From Stenomitos rutilans HA7619-LM2 (GTDB lineage: Bacteria > Cyanobacteriota > Cyanobacteriia > Leptolyngbyales > Leptolyngbyaceae), in assembly GCA_019358945.1 (NCBI GenBank), contig JAHHIE010000006.1:1-64000 (forward strand): a stretch of 64,000 nucleotides of DNA. Direction: 5' to 3'. Below the pieces are notes generated by a model. That model was not told the DNA's origin, searched no databases, and saw only the letters and a list, made by a program, of their open reading frames with translations. Position numbers and translations under genes: made by a program. This document shows, in pieces, positions 36,201 to 44,610 of the stretch (position 1 is the first letter of the stretch; every line of letters starts with the position of its first letter).

Positions 36201-38105
36201 GATGCTAGTGCCTCTCAAGCGGGCGGCTTTGGCGGAACGGTCACCCTGACGGCTGGACAATTTGTGCGCGGTACAGGGTTTACCAGCGCCAACCCTCTAG
36301 CAACCATTACCACAGCGGCTGATAGCAGTGGTGCCATCACGATTCAACATGGTGGCGGTGGGTTAAATGTGCCGTTCATTGTAGGAAATGCCACCACGAA
36401 CGGTACGGCTGGCGCGATCGTCAATGGCTCTTCTACCGCACCCAATACCATCTCACCAACGCTATCCTTTTCTCAAAGTTTCAGCCAGGGGTCGATTCAG
36501 ATTTTGACGACTGCGCCACCCCCACCCGAACCACCACTGCCAGAACCCACACCCGAACCGTCGCCACCGGAACCACCCAAACTACCTCAGGATGATCCTA
36601 CAGATGTCCTCATTGACACACCAGAAGCACCACCGCTGCCAGAGGCCCCTGAAAGCACGGCTAGCGGTTGGGATGACCCTGCTACAACTGAAGCTACGCT
36701 TGAGGAAAATGCGATCGATGAGTTTGATGCCTATCTGGATTTGCCAGACGATATTCCCACCACCACTTTAGAAGCAGGCAATATCCTGGGCCAGATTGGA
36801 GATGTTTCGGGGGTCAAGCCAGCCCTGGTCTACGCCTCTTTTGTGCCGCCCAATGTGGCGATCAATTCTATCCCTGCAAGTCGAGTAAGACCGCGAACGG
36901 TATTGGCGAAGCAAGAAGAGACGCTCACGTCAGCAAAGTCTTTTGCTTTAGAGAAGCCTAACTCGATCGAACCAGTGGCAAAGACTGAAGGGGCATTGCA
37001 GCCATCCCGCCACGATCGTCTGCTCTACGCTGAAGGGCAAAAAGAACCACTGGCAAATGGCAACGACCAGCTTGAATTGCTTGTGGTCACTGCCAACGGT
37101 AAGCCGATTCGTCGCCTTGTTCCCGGTGCCACCCGCAGTCGTGTCTTGCGAGTCGTTCATCAATTTCTCAACGAAATTACCGACCCGCGCAAGAATCGCA
37201 CAACCACTTATTTAGCGCCCTCACAACAGCTTTATCAGTGGCTCGTCGCGCCGATCGAGCCAGAGCTACAGGCACGCGGCATTGGCAACTTAGCGTACAT
37301 TTCCGATACCGGGCTTCGCTTTCTGCCGATGGGCGCACTGCACGATGGGCGGCAATTTCTCGTCGAAAAGTACAGCGTTGGGCTAATGCCGAGCCTGAGC
37401 CTGACAGACACTCGCTACGTCAGCCTTAAAAACGCGAAAGTTCTGGCAATGGGCGCATCTGAGTTTACTGACCAGCCGCCACTGCCAGCCGTACCAACGG
37501 AGCTATCACTCATCACCAGGGATTTATGGACTGGTACGACGCTGCTCAACCAGGCATTTACGCTAGAGAATTTAAAAGCCGAGCGGCAGCAAGAACCCTT
37601 TCAAATCATCCATCTAGCTACCCACAGCGAGTTTCAGCCTGGGGCGCTCAGCAACTCCTATATTCAGCTTTGGCAGACAAAGCTACAGCTCAACCAGCTC
37701 CGGCAACTGGGCTGGAATAATCCACCTGTTGAACTACTGGTGCTCAGTGCTTGTCGTACCGCCCTGGGTAGTGATGAAGCCGAACTGGGCTTTGCTGGGT
37801 TTGCAGTACAGGCAGGGGTCAAGTCAGCTTTAGCGAGTCTCTGGTACGTGAGCGACGAGGGCACCCTGGGGCTGATGACCGAGTTTTATCGTCAGTTAAA
37901 AACGGCACCTATCAAAGCAGAAGCGCTTCGGCAGGCTCAAATTGCCATGCTGAAAGGGGATGTGCAAATTGTTAATGGACAATTGCGTATCACTCGCGGC
38001 GGTGCTGTTCAGTTGCCGATCGCGCTGGTCGATCGAATAGAGGATCATCGTTTGTCTCATCCCTACTACTGGGCCGCGTTTACGCTCATCGGCAGCCCCT
38101 GGTAA
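33300..38105 (+). CDS. Glycosyltransferase / two-partner-secretion haemagglutinin / CHAT protease fusion
   Basis: One 1601-residue frame with three parts. Residues 1-240 are a GT2 domain: SLIITAYNRERFLGSA, VVWDDGSTDRT, GWIDSDD (DxD at 97-100) and YVEDYDLCLRLSE. About 270-298 is a hydrophobic segment ending TAQAQ, like a signal peptide. About 300-430 is the filamentous-haemagglutinin N-terminal domain (VTPNGNQLDISGG, LYLMNPAGIIFGANASLNV), then beta-helix repeats rich in Gly, Thr and Asn to about 1065. A Pro/Glu linker (about 1070-1100) leads to a CHAT domain (about 1230-1601) with both catalytic residues, H1442 (IHLATHSEF) and C1485 (LVLSACRTALG). TPS-CHAT proteins are known in cyanobacteria; the N-terminal GT2 is unexpected. 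An internal start near 34077 (GTG) could give a separate secreted protein. Confidence 0.88.
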   Translation: MKRCNDRSGECVSLIITAYNRERFLGSAIESVLAQTYPHFELVVWDDGSTDRTLKIARTYADRDARVRVITAPHEGRVRSLQGVINHTHGAYLGWIDSDDRLAPNALEDTIPILRQQPAVGMVYTDYWDVDSDDRMLGYGQRCQIPYSKERLLLDFMTFHFRLLRRSVFEAVGGIDESLDYVEDYDLCLRLSEVTEVRHLEQPLYYYRHHEGNASQQWRLEQVLRSQTVIQRALQRRGLDRQFELQVQLPTGRFYLRRKVCSIKALKPICSLLPQVAAMGALAFLPSMNVLFTKTAQAQPIVPAADGTNTIVTPNGNQLDISGGTRSQDGANLFQSFQQFGVSTNQIANFLATPQTRNILGRVVGGDASVINGLIQVTGSAANLYLMNPAGIIFGANASLNVPGAFTATTATGIGLNDGWFSAIGSNDYATLIGDPNAFAFTVKQPGSIVNAGTLSVAAGQSLNLLGGTVVNTGTLAAPGGQITIAAIPGQSVIRLTQPGSLLSFELHSNGLQSSLPNTWTLPIASLPALLTGGSLQSATGITVNPDGTIRLVAVPQQSIAIESSTAIASGLVDASGTAIGAFSMGGTVQVLGKQVAAIGASIGASGATGGGNILLGGGERGQDAVPNASNTVVDASSVITADGGTTGSGGRVTLWSDDVTQFIGSIRARGGAQAGNGGFVEVSSKGSLAYWGMVDATAPVGTLGTVLLDPANITIVSGAGYGSADGQLPTIFSGDFPGATLTISQNALQSTEGTVILEATNDIVIQPLVNGTLALTAGVTSVTFRADADGNGVGSFSMSAGDTITTSTGKTSGDLTISGASLTLGTLTTAVPFANAGTTTLSASGNITATAIDTTSFESGMGVGNTGGAVNVTAGGSLAIGNITTVGAQSAGNVSLVAQGNITTGNITTSVAVPFSREGSNGGAIAITSTAGSITAGNLLTTGFIQSGNVALQASSSNADITVSSIDASASQAGGFGGTVTLTAGQFVRGTGFTSANPLATITTAADSSGAITIQHGGGGLNVPFIVGNATTNGTAGAIVNGSSTAPNTISPTLSFSQSFSQGSIQILTTAPPPPEPPLPEPTPEPSPPEPPKLPQDDPTDVLIDTPEAPPLPEAPESTASGWDDPATTEATLEENAIDEFDAYLDLPDDIPTTTLEAGNILGQIGDVSGVKPALVYASFVPPNVAINSIPASRVRPRTVLAKQEETLTSAKSFALEKPNSIEPVAKTEGALQPSRHDRLLYAEGQKEPLANGNDQLELLVVTANGKPIRRLVPGATRSRVLRVVHQFLNEITDPRKNRTTTYLAPSQQLYQWLVAPIEPELQARGIGNLAYISDTGLRFLPMGALHDGRQFLVEKYSVGLMPSLSLTDTRYVSLKNAKVLAMGASEFTDQPPLPAVPTELSLITRDLWTGTTLLNQAFTLENLKAERQQEPFQIIHLATHSEFQPGALSNSYIQLWQTKLQLNQLRQLGWNNPPVELLVLSACRTALGSDEAELGFAGFAVQAGVKSALASLWYVSDEGTLGLMTEFYRQLKTAPIKAEALRQAQIAMLKGDVQIVNGQLRITRGGAVQLPIALVDRIEDHRLSHPYYWAAFTLIGSPW

Positions 38106-38342
38106 CAGAGTGGCTCGATTGCATCTAATCGTTGGCGCATAAATCTCTGATGGTCGGCTACATTAGGGTGAGGAACGTGGCATTAGAACGTTAGAAGCCA
38201 GGTTGAAGGTTTGGGGGCTGAGCGTTTGCGTCTGCATAGAGGCACGACGTAGCATTCTTGCTTCAAAGCGCGACATTGAAGTTTACGCCCATCAAAGCAA
38301 CCCGATCGCTAGACCGCTTGTGCTCATTGAGAGAGCAAACGC

Positions 38343-41246
38343 ATGACAAAACGGCCTCGACAACCGCAAAAATTAGAGGAAACCACTGCGATCGCTTTGC
38401 CGCAGCCACTGGGTGAGACTCAAGACGAGCAGGCACAGGCCCGTATAGAGGCTCTACAGCAAGAAAATGAACGGCTACGAGCAGAGCTTCAAGCACATCG
38501 GCAGACAGAAGCCATCTTGCGTCAGCGCGAAGAGCAGTTTAAAACCCTCGTGAATAACGTTCCTGGTGCTGTTTACCGCGCTGCGTTTGACGATGATTGG
38601 ACGATCGCCTTCATCAGCGACGCGATCGCCAACCTCTCTGGCTATCCAGCAGCGGCCTTTATCCAAAATCAGGCGCAGAGCTTCAACAAAATTTGCCATC
38701 CTGATGATTTAGAGTACGTCAATCATACGATTAGGGCGGCGATTGCAGCCAAACAGCCCTTCATGCTGGAGTATCGCAACATCCGCGCCGATGGGCAAAT
38801 AGTCTGGGTCTGTGAGCAGGGCCACGGTGTTTACAATGCAGACGGTAAGGGCCTTTGGCTTGATGGCGTTGTGCTAGATATTACCGCCTTGAAGCAAACT
38901 GAAGCCGCGTTACGACGCAGTGAAGAGCGCCTCAAGCTGATTACAGACTCGCTGCCCGTGTGCATTTCCTACGTCGATCGCGATCGACGGCTGCAATTTG
39001 CAAACAAAACTTATGAAACCTGGTTTGGACTGACGGTAGCAGAGCTATGCGGCAAGCACTTGTCTGAGGTATTGGGTGAAGCTGCTTATGCCTTAGTTCA
39101 AGGGCACGTCGATCGGGCACTGGCTGGCGAAACCACAACTTATGAAATGGCGTTACCCTACAGCTTTGGGGGACATCGCTATGTAAGCGGTGTCCTGGTG
39201 CCAGATGTCGATGCCCACCAACAGGTGCAGGGCTACTACGCGCTGATCATGGATGCAAGCGCGCGGCAAGCCGCACTGCATGAACGAAAACGAGCGGAAG
39301 AAGCAATTAAACAGCAGGCCGAGCGCGATCGCCTGTTTAGCGCGATTGCCCAACGCATTCGGCAATCATTGCATTTGGATGATATTCTCAACACCACTGT
39401 CAATGAAGTACGGAGCCTGCTAAAAGCTGATCGGGTGATGATCTATCGCTATCAGCCGGATAGCACGGGTGTCATTACGGTTGAATCAGTCGGCGACTCG
39501 TGGCGATCGCTGCTCGGTGAAGTCATTCATGACCCTCGCATGACGATCGACGCGTTTAAAATCCGCTACAAGAACGGGCAAACCGTGATTGCCGATATTC
39601 AAAAGGCAGGGTTAGAACCACTCTACGTGGATGTTTTGGTACGGTACCAGGTAAAAGCCCATATGCTGCTGCCTCTGTGGATCGGTGAACACCTCTGGGG
39701 GCTGTTGATTGTCAATCAGTGTGATGCTCCACGAGCGTGGCAGGTCTGGGAAGCAGAGCTGCTTACACAACTCGCAACGCAACTGACGATCGCCATCCAG
39801 CAGTCGGAGTTGTTTCAGCAGGTGCAGCAACTTAATGGGGTGCTCAAAGGTCAAATTCGGGAGCATATTAATCAACTTCAGCAAGCCCTGGCGTATGAAG
39901 CGTTACTCAAGCGCATTACTGACAGCGTGCGCGACAGTTTAGACGAAACCCAAATTTTTCAAAGGGTTGTGCAGGAATTGGCGATCGGACTGCAACTTTA
40001 CGGTTGTAGTGGTGGCCTGTATGACGTCGATCGACAAGTGTTAACGATTACCGCTGAGCATATTTGCCACGATTTACCCACAGCACTGGGAAAACAGCTT
40101 TCGATCGCAAACGAACCAGCCATTTACGGTCAAATGATACGGGGACAGCATCTTCAGTTTTGCCCGTTGTCAGAGTTCTCCAATACTGTTCGGCCCATTC
40201 AGACGAAATATACGATTCTTGCCTGTCCCATTTTTATTGCCATCGAAGCGGATCTAACGATTGAGACCCGGCAAGCGGATGTGCAACTAGAGATGATTGG
40301 CGATTTATGGCTCTTTCGCTCCAGAGACGACAGTTTTAGCGAGATGGATATTCGCCTGGTAAAGCAGGTGACCAATCAATGCGCGATCGCTATTCGTCAG
40401 GCGCGCCTTTATCAAGCGGCCCAGACGCAGGTCATTGAGCTAGAACGCCTCAATCAGTTGAAGGATGATTTTCTCAGTACGGTTTCCCACGAACTGCGCA
40501 CTCCCATGTCCAACATTAAAATGGCAACCCAGATGCTTGAAGTCATCTTATTTAACCGGGAGGACGGCAAGCTAAACCATGAGCCTGAAGCACTCACGGT
40601 TGATTCGATCGCTGGCCCAAAAGTCAGCCGCTACTTTCAGATTTTGAAAGATGAAGGCGAACGTGAGATTCAACTGATCAATGACTTACTCGACCTATCT
40701 CGGCTTGATTCGGGACGAGATCCGCTGTTTCTCTCTACACTTCAGCTTCAAACGTGGTTGCTGCATCTAGCTGAACCGTTCCTTGAGCGTACTAAAGCCC
40801 AACAGCAGACGCTAGCGATCACAGTGGCTCCAGACTTACCAGCAATGACAACCGACTTTTCTTACCTGGAGCGTGTGATCAGCGAACTATTAAACAACGC
40901 CTGCAAATATACCCCCCGTGGCGAAGCTGTTTCACTTAGTGCGCATACAGTTCTCTTGCCAGAGGAGCGCCACTCAGCCAAACACCTGCTCGACTGGCCC
41001 AGCGATCGTGCCACCATTACCATCACCGTCACAAACTCAGGCGTTGAAATTCCGGTTACCGAGCGCGATCGTATTTTTGACAAGTTCTATCGCATTCCCC
41101 ACAACGATCCCTGGAAGCATGGTGGTACCGGCCTTGGCTTAGCTCTGGTCAAAAAACTGGTAGAACGGTTAGACGGTAACATTTGGGTGGAGAGTGGCAG
41201 GCATCAGACCTGTTTTGTCTTGCAATTTCCTAGCGCGTTGGGTTGA
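38343..41246 (+). CDS. Sensor histidine kinase (PAS-PAS-GAF-GAF-HisKA-HATPase)
   Basis: A 967-residue soluble kinase. PAS domains lie at about 62-185 and 188-310, the first of PAS_3 type. The first GAF (about 335-500) resembles phytochrome/cyanobacteriochrome GAF domains (RVMIYRYQPDSTG, IADIQKAGL) but reads EPLYVDVL where chromophore-binding domains have a Cys-His pair. The second GAF is at about 520-690. HisKA has DDFLSTVSHELRTPMSNIK with H716, HPK1-like. The ATPase domain has ISELLNNACKYTP, a degenerate G1 (TNSGVEIP), FDKFYRI and GGTGLGLALVKKL. No membrane helices. The next gene starts 43 bases later. No cognate regulator adjacent. Confidence 0.94.
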   Translation: MTKRPRQPQKLEETTAIALPQPLGETQDEQAQARIEALQQENERLRAELQAHRQTEAILRQREEQFKTLVNNVPGAVYRAAFDDDWTIAFISDAIANLSGYPAAAFIQNQAQSFNKICHPDDLEYVNHTIRAAIAAKQPFMLEYRNIRADGQIVWVCEQGHGVYNADGKGLWLDGVVLDITALKQTEAALRRSEERLKLITDSLPVCISYVDRDRRLQFANKTYETWFGLTVAELCGKHLSEVLGEAAYALVQGHVDRALAGETTTYEMALPYSFGGHRYVSGVLVPDVDAHQQVQGYYALIMDASARQAALHERKRAEEAIKQQAERDRLFSAIAQRIRQSLHLDDILNTTVNEVRSLLKADRVMIYRYQPDSTGVITVESVGDSWRSLLGEVIHDPRMTIDAFKIRYKNGQTVIADIQKAGLEPLYVDVLVRYQVKAHMLLPLWIGEHLWGLLIVNQCDAPRAWQVWEAELLTQLATQLTIAIQQSELFQQVQQLNGVLKGQIREHINQLQQALAYEALLKRITDSVRDSLDETQIFQRVVQELAIGLQLYGCSGGLYDVDRQVLTITAEHICHDLPTALGKQLSIANEPAIYGQMIRGQHLQFCPLSEFSNTVRPIQTKYTILACPIFIAIEADLTIETRQADVQLEMIGDLWLFRSRDDSFSEMDIRLVKQVTNQCAIAIRQARLYQAAQTQVIELERLNQLKDDFLSTVSHELRTPMSNIKMATQMLEVILFNREDGKLNHEPEALTVDSIAGPKVSRYFQILKDEGEREIQLINDLLDLSRLDSGRDPLFLSTLQLQTWLLHLAEPFLERTKAQQQTLAITVAPDLPAMTTDFSYLERVISELLNNACKYTPRGEAVSLSAHTVLLPEERHSAKHLLDWPSDRATITITVTNSGVEIPVTERDRIFDKFYRIPHNDPWKHGGTGLGLALVKKLVERLDGNIWVESGRHQTCFVLQFPSALG

Positions 41247-41288
41247 AGATTGCTGTATTCTCATGAAGCCGATCGCGTTAATTCAATC

Positions 41289-42146
41289 ATGAAAGTTGCG
41301 ACCTGGAACGTAAACTCAATTCGCACACGCCTACACCATGTTGTGAACTGGCTGCAAGCAAATCCAGTCGATGTGCTGTGCTTACAAGAAACGAAAGTCA
41401 TGGATGACGGCTTTCCTCAACAGCGGTTTGCTGATTTGGGCTATCGCGCGTATATTTCTGGGCAGAAAAGCTACAACGGGGTTGCTCTCCTCAGTCGGCA
41501 ACCTCTCAGTGAAGTTAGCACCGGGTTTGCGCCCTTATTAGGAGAAGGCGCGATCGACCTGGACGAGCAAAAACGGGTTATTACAGGTGTCCTCGACGAC
41601 GTTCGCATTCTGAACCTTTACGTTCCTAACGGCTCCTCAGTGGGTAGCGAAAAATACGCCTACAAATTGCGTTGGTTAGAGGCATTGCGGGACTACGTGC
41701 AAATGCTAGGAGGTAGGGGGCAGAAGGCAGGGGGGCAAGGGGAAGCAGGGGAAGCAAAACTCAAAACTCAAAACTCCACCTCACTCCCCGCTCCCCAATC
41801 CCTTCTCATCTGCGGCGATTTTAATATTGCGCTCGAAGATATTGACATCCATGACCCAACGGGGCGCGAGAAAATGGTTATGGCTACTGATTTGGAGCGG
41901 CAAGCATTACAGTCCGTTTTAGACATTGGACTGGCCGATGCCTTTCGCAAATTCACCCCAGATGGCGGTAATTTTAGCTGGTGGGATTACCGTGCAGCCG
42001 CGTTTCGGCGCAATCTTGGTTGGCGAATTGACCACATTTACTTGACACCAGATCTTTATACGAGGTTGATCGCCTGTGCGATCAACCCAGAACCTCGCAA
42101 ACTCGAACAACCCAGCGATCATGTCCCAGTTTGGGTCGAACTTTAG
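41289..42146 (+). CDS. xth: Exodeoxyribonuclease III, with in-frame repeat insertion
   Basis: An AP endonuclease/3'-5' exonuclease for base excision repair. Family motifs: MKVATWNVNSIRTRL, CLQETKV (catalytic Glu), NLYVPNG, ICGDFNIA (Asp/Asn) and the C-terminal RIDHIYLT and SDHVPV (Asp-His). ATG 41289 gives 285 residues; the frame opens at 41250. Between the NLYVPNG part and ICGDFN, residues about 139-173 (41703-41806) are low complexity (GGRGQKAGGQGEAGEA then KLKTQNSTSLPAPQS) and are encoded by DNA resembling the intergenic repeat tracts of this genome. The insertion keeps frame and lies on a likely surface loop. Confidence 0.93.
   Translation: MKVATWNVNSIRTRLHHVVNWLQANPVDVLCLQETKVMDDGFPQQRFADLGYRAYISGQKSYNGVALLSRQPLSEVSTGFAPLLGEGAIDLDEQKRVITGVLDDVRILNLYVPNGSSVGSEKYAYKLRWLEALRDYVQMLGGRGQKAGGQGEAGEAKLKTQNSTSLPAPQSLLICGDFNIALEDIDIHDPTGREKMVMATDLERQALQSVLDIGLADAFRKFTPDGGNFSWWDYRAAAFRRNLGWRIDHIYLTPDLYTRLIACAINPEPRKLEQPSDHVPVWVEL
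41703..41806 (+). repeat. Intergenic-type low-complexity tract inside xth
   Basis: A purine-rich GGGGCAGAAGGCAGGGG-like run, then CAAAACTCAAAACTC, then pyrimidine-rich CTCCCCGCTCCCC. The same three-part composition is seen in intergenic tracts at about 2880-3040 and 7600-7650. Its length is such that the xth reading frame is preserved. Confidence 0.65.
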
Positions 42147-42215
42147 ATCGGTGCAAAAGCAGTTGTTAGTTGCTGCCGTTACACGAGAGAAGCGTAACTT
42201 CTCAGAAATCCTCTT

Positions 42216-42240
42216 AAGGGTCGAGGATCGACCCTTTCTC
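42216..42240 (+). terminator. Terminator-like hairpin after xth
   Basis: Perfect 9-bp stem AAGGGTCGA (42216-42224) with its complement at 42228-42236 and a 3-base loop, followed by TTCTCC. It lies 70 bases after the xth stop. Confidence 0.6.
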
Positions 42241-42308
42241 CTAAGTTAATATCGACAGCGTTGTTATTGTTTGTCGAGCAACCAAAAACTAACAATCAAA
42301 AACTACTC

Positions 42309-43196
42309 ATGTTTTTAGTTACTGGAGCCACTGGAGATCTGGGTCGTCGCATTGTGCGACTCTTGCGAGAGCGTGATGTGTCTGCGCGATCGTTCGTGCG
42401 CCTGGATGCCCGCTATGCCGAGCTAGAAAATCGCGGTTCTGAGATCTTTATTGGTGATCTACGCCGCGAACGAGATCTGCATAAAGCCTGTCAGGGCATT
42501 CAGTACGTCATCAGTGCACACGGTTCTGGCGAGACATCTAACGGCGATGCGGAAACGATTGACTACCAGGCAAGTATTGAACTGATTGACCAAGCCAAAG
42601 CAGCCGGAGTGCAGCACTTTGTTTTTATTTCCGTCCTGGGTGTTGATCGAGGCTACGAAGACGCGCCTGTATTCAAAGCAAAGCGAGAAGTTGAGAAGTA
42701 TCTACAAACGAGTGGCTTAAGCTACACCATTCTGCGACCATCTGGCTTTGCTTCAAACCTGTTATCTCTGGCAGAACAGTTCCGGCAGACGGGTTTGTAT
42801 GTGCTGATTGGTGATCCCCTGAGTCGTACCTCGATCGTCAGTACCGATGATTTAGCGCGACTGGCGATCGCCGCCGTTTCAGCAGAAGGCGCACACAATC
42901 AAATCTTTGCAGTGGGTGGGCCAGAAATTCTCAAGCGCGAAGACATTCCCCAGATTTTTAGCCACATCTTCAACCGTGAGCCGTTTCTGCTGAATCCTCC
43001 CCTTCTAGCGGTAGATGGATTACGCAACGCGATTGGTCTCTTTAACCCCAAACTGCGTTCTAGCCTGGGTACCTTCCGGACACTGCTGGCAAACGAATTC
43101 TTCACCACAGCAGCCGAAACTGAGCGTCTGGAATCAACCTTTAACATTCAGCTCGAACCGTTAGAAACGTTTCTGCGGCGTTATTTAGGCGTTTAG
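42309..43196 (+). CDS. NmrA-like atypical SDR, NAD(P)-binding protein
   Basis: A Rossmann protein of 295 residues from ATG 42309: MFLVTGATGDLGRRIVRLL binds NAD(P), GDLRRERDLHKACQGIQYVISAHG is the usual second half of the fold and YTILRPSGFASNLL replaces the YxxxK site of classical SDRs. The family includes redox-sensing regulators, quinone reductases and chlorophyll or photosystem assembly factors in cyanobacteria. A longer frame (42261) has no supporting start context. It converges on the HxlR regulator gene. Specific role unknown. Confidence 0.88.
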   Translation: MFLVTGATGDLGRRIVRLLRERDVSARSFVRLDARYAELENRGSEIFIGDLRRERDLHKACQGIQYVISAHGSGETSNGDAETIDYQASIELIDQAKAAGVQHFVFISVLGVDRGYEDAPVFKAKREVEKYLQTSGLSYTILRPSGFASNLLSLAEQFRQTGLYVLIGDPLSRTSIVSTDDLARLAIAAVSAEGAHNQIFAVGGPEILKREDIPQIFSHIFNREPFLLNPPLLAVDGLRNAIGLFNPKLRSSLGTFRTLLANEFFTTAAETERLESTFNIQLEPLETFLRRYLGV

Positions 43197-43240
43197 GCAT
43201 CCTTGGAACGTTATGGAGACAGTACCCTAAACCCTGTCCC

Positions 43241-43612
43241 CTATCCCCTCTGCCGATCGCCTTCATTTGACGGAGCTTCGCCGTACCAGCGGTTTGCCAG
43301 GCTAGCGAGTTGGTCAAGAATTTCCATCAGTTCGCCACCTCTAGCCGTTAAGCCGTAGGTCACTTCGGGGGGAATGGTCGGCTTGTAGTCGCGGTAGGCG
43401 ATACCTTCTGCTTCCAACATCCGCAAGCGTTCGGTGAGCACTTTGGTAGAGATGCCGTTAATTTGTCGTCGCAGTTCGCCAAAGCGTTGGGGTCCTTTGG
43501 TACTCAAAACCCAGAGGAGGTAAAGCGTCCACGGACCAGACAGTACGGACATCAGCGTGTTAATGGGACATACCGCTTTGGGATCGTCAGGCGGGGGAGA
43601 AAGTTCATGCAT
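43241..43612 (-). CDS. HxlR-family transcriptional regulator
   Basis: A 123-residue winged helix-turn-helix protein. CPINTLMSVLSGPWTLYLLWVL opens the HxlR domain, with the conserved N-terminal Cys used as a redox or electrophile sensor in YodB/HypR-type members; RFGELRRQINGISTKVLTERLRML is the recognition region and TYGLTARGGEL the wing. The likely start is ATG 43612 (MHELSPPPDD); a TTG at 43627 is possible. It is divergent from an azoreductase gene, the arrangement in which HxlR proteins repress quinone/azo reductases, so it probably controls that gene (inference). Confidence 0.9.
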   Translation of the reverse strand: MHELSPPPDDPKAVCPINTLMSVLSGPWTLYLLWVLSTKGPQRFGELRRQINGISTKVLTERLRMLEAEGIAYRDYKPTIPPEVTYGLTARGGELMEILDQLASLANRWYGEAPSNEGDRQRG

Positions 43613-43821
43613 TGGACTGGGCAACAACGATCGGTGCTAAAGGATGCTTAATTAAAGGCTACTAGTTACTTTGGGGAAACTACTTCTCAAAAGAAAGTGG
43701 CTCCCTTTAATATGAACAGTGTAACGCTTTGTTAGCGAGATCAGGCAAGCTGACGGTCTCGACAGTTTGCACCTTGCAGACGCAGTTCAACTATTCCAGT
43801 TACTCCCACCAGGAAACCTTT
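43613..43821. promoter_or_regulatory. Divergent promoter region, HxlR regulator/azoreductase
   Basis: The 209-bp space between the divergent genes. A TAGTT/AACTA dyad spanning 43663-43682 with a central TTTGGGGAA is a candidate HxlR operator, and a related AACTACTTCTC half lies next to it. This is a visual guess, unsupported by alignment. Confidence 0.4.
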
Positions 43822-44442
43822 ATGGCTCATATTCTGCATGTGGATGCCAGCCCCCGCGCTGAGCGTTCGATTTCACGCGCCCTGTCTAACGAATTTATTG
43901 CCGCATGGCATACAGCACACCCAGAAGACGTGCTGACCTATCGAGATTTGGGTCACCACCCCGTTCCCCACGTCACCGAAACATGGGTAGCAGCAGCGTT
44001 TTCACCACCAGAGACCCACACGCCTGAACTGACAGAAGCCATTCAAACCTCGGATGTGTTGGTTGACGAACTCTTTGCTGCCGATCGCTATGTGTTTGGG
44101 GTACCCATGTACAATCTGTCCGTCCCGTCCACGTTCAAGGCGTACATTGATCAAATTGTGCGGATAGGTCGCACATTTGCCGTAGAGCCAACGGGTTATA
44201 AGGGTCTGATAGAGGGCAAAAAAGCGCTGATCATCACGGCTCAGGGCGGCACCTTTCGACTAGGCAGCGAAACAGGCGGTTACAACTTCCACGAGCCCTA
44301 CCTGCGTGCTATCTTAGGTTTTATCGGAGTTACAGATGTTAGCTTTATTTATGCCGATGGGCTGAATCTGGGTGACGAGACGAGAGAAAAATCCCTAGAA
44401 AGTGCCCATGCTGCCATTCAAACGGCGATCGCAACCTGGTAA
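43822..44442 (+). CDS. azoR: FMN-dependent NADH-azoreductase
   Basis: A flavodoxin-like quinone/azo reductase of 206 residues. Motifs: ILHVDASPRAERSISRALS (FMN phosphate loop), FGVPMYNLSVPSTFKAYIDQ (flavin ring) and ITAQGGTF. It reduces quinones and azo compounds by two-electron transfer, protecting against thiol-reactive quinones. ATG 43822 with AGGAAA upstream is the preferred start; the frame opens earlier at 43729. Divergent HxlR regulator supports induction by electrophiles. Confidence 0.93.
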   Translation: MAHILHVDASPRAERSISRALSNEFIAAWHTAHPEDVLTYRDLGHHPVPHVTETWVAAAFSPPETHTPELTEAIQTSDVLVDELFAADRYVFGVPMYNLSVPSTFKAYIDQIVRIGRTFAVEPTGYKGLIEGKKALIITAQGGTFRLGSETGGYNFHEPYLRAILGFIGVTDVSFIYADGLNLGDETREKSLESAHAAIQTAIATW

Positions 44443-44534
44443 AGCACAGGTCGAGAGACATTGACTAAACCCTGCTGTGAAATATCTTCTCCCTCGTCGA
44501 TCGTGTCAACTACGGAGAAGGCTTTCACTCCAAT

Positions 44535-44602
44535 AGGACTTACGCAGTCGCCCCCAAATCTGGGGACTGGGGGGCTCGTTTTAGAGAATTTGCGTAAGTC
44601 CT
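44535..44602. mobile_element. Palindromic GGACTTACGC-ended element, copy B
   Basis: Exact AGGACTTACGC / GCGTAAGTCCT ends enclose 68 bp. In reverse complement it follows copy A (18268-18377) almost base for base (AATTCTCTAAAAC, then AGCCCCCCAG), with about 40 central bases missing. It ends 9 bases from the stop codon of the subtilisin-like protease gene. Confidence 0.85.
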
Positions 44603-44610
44603 GTCTAAGT

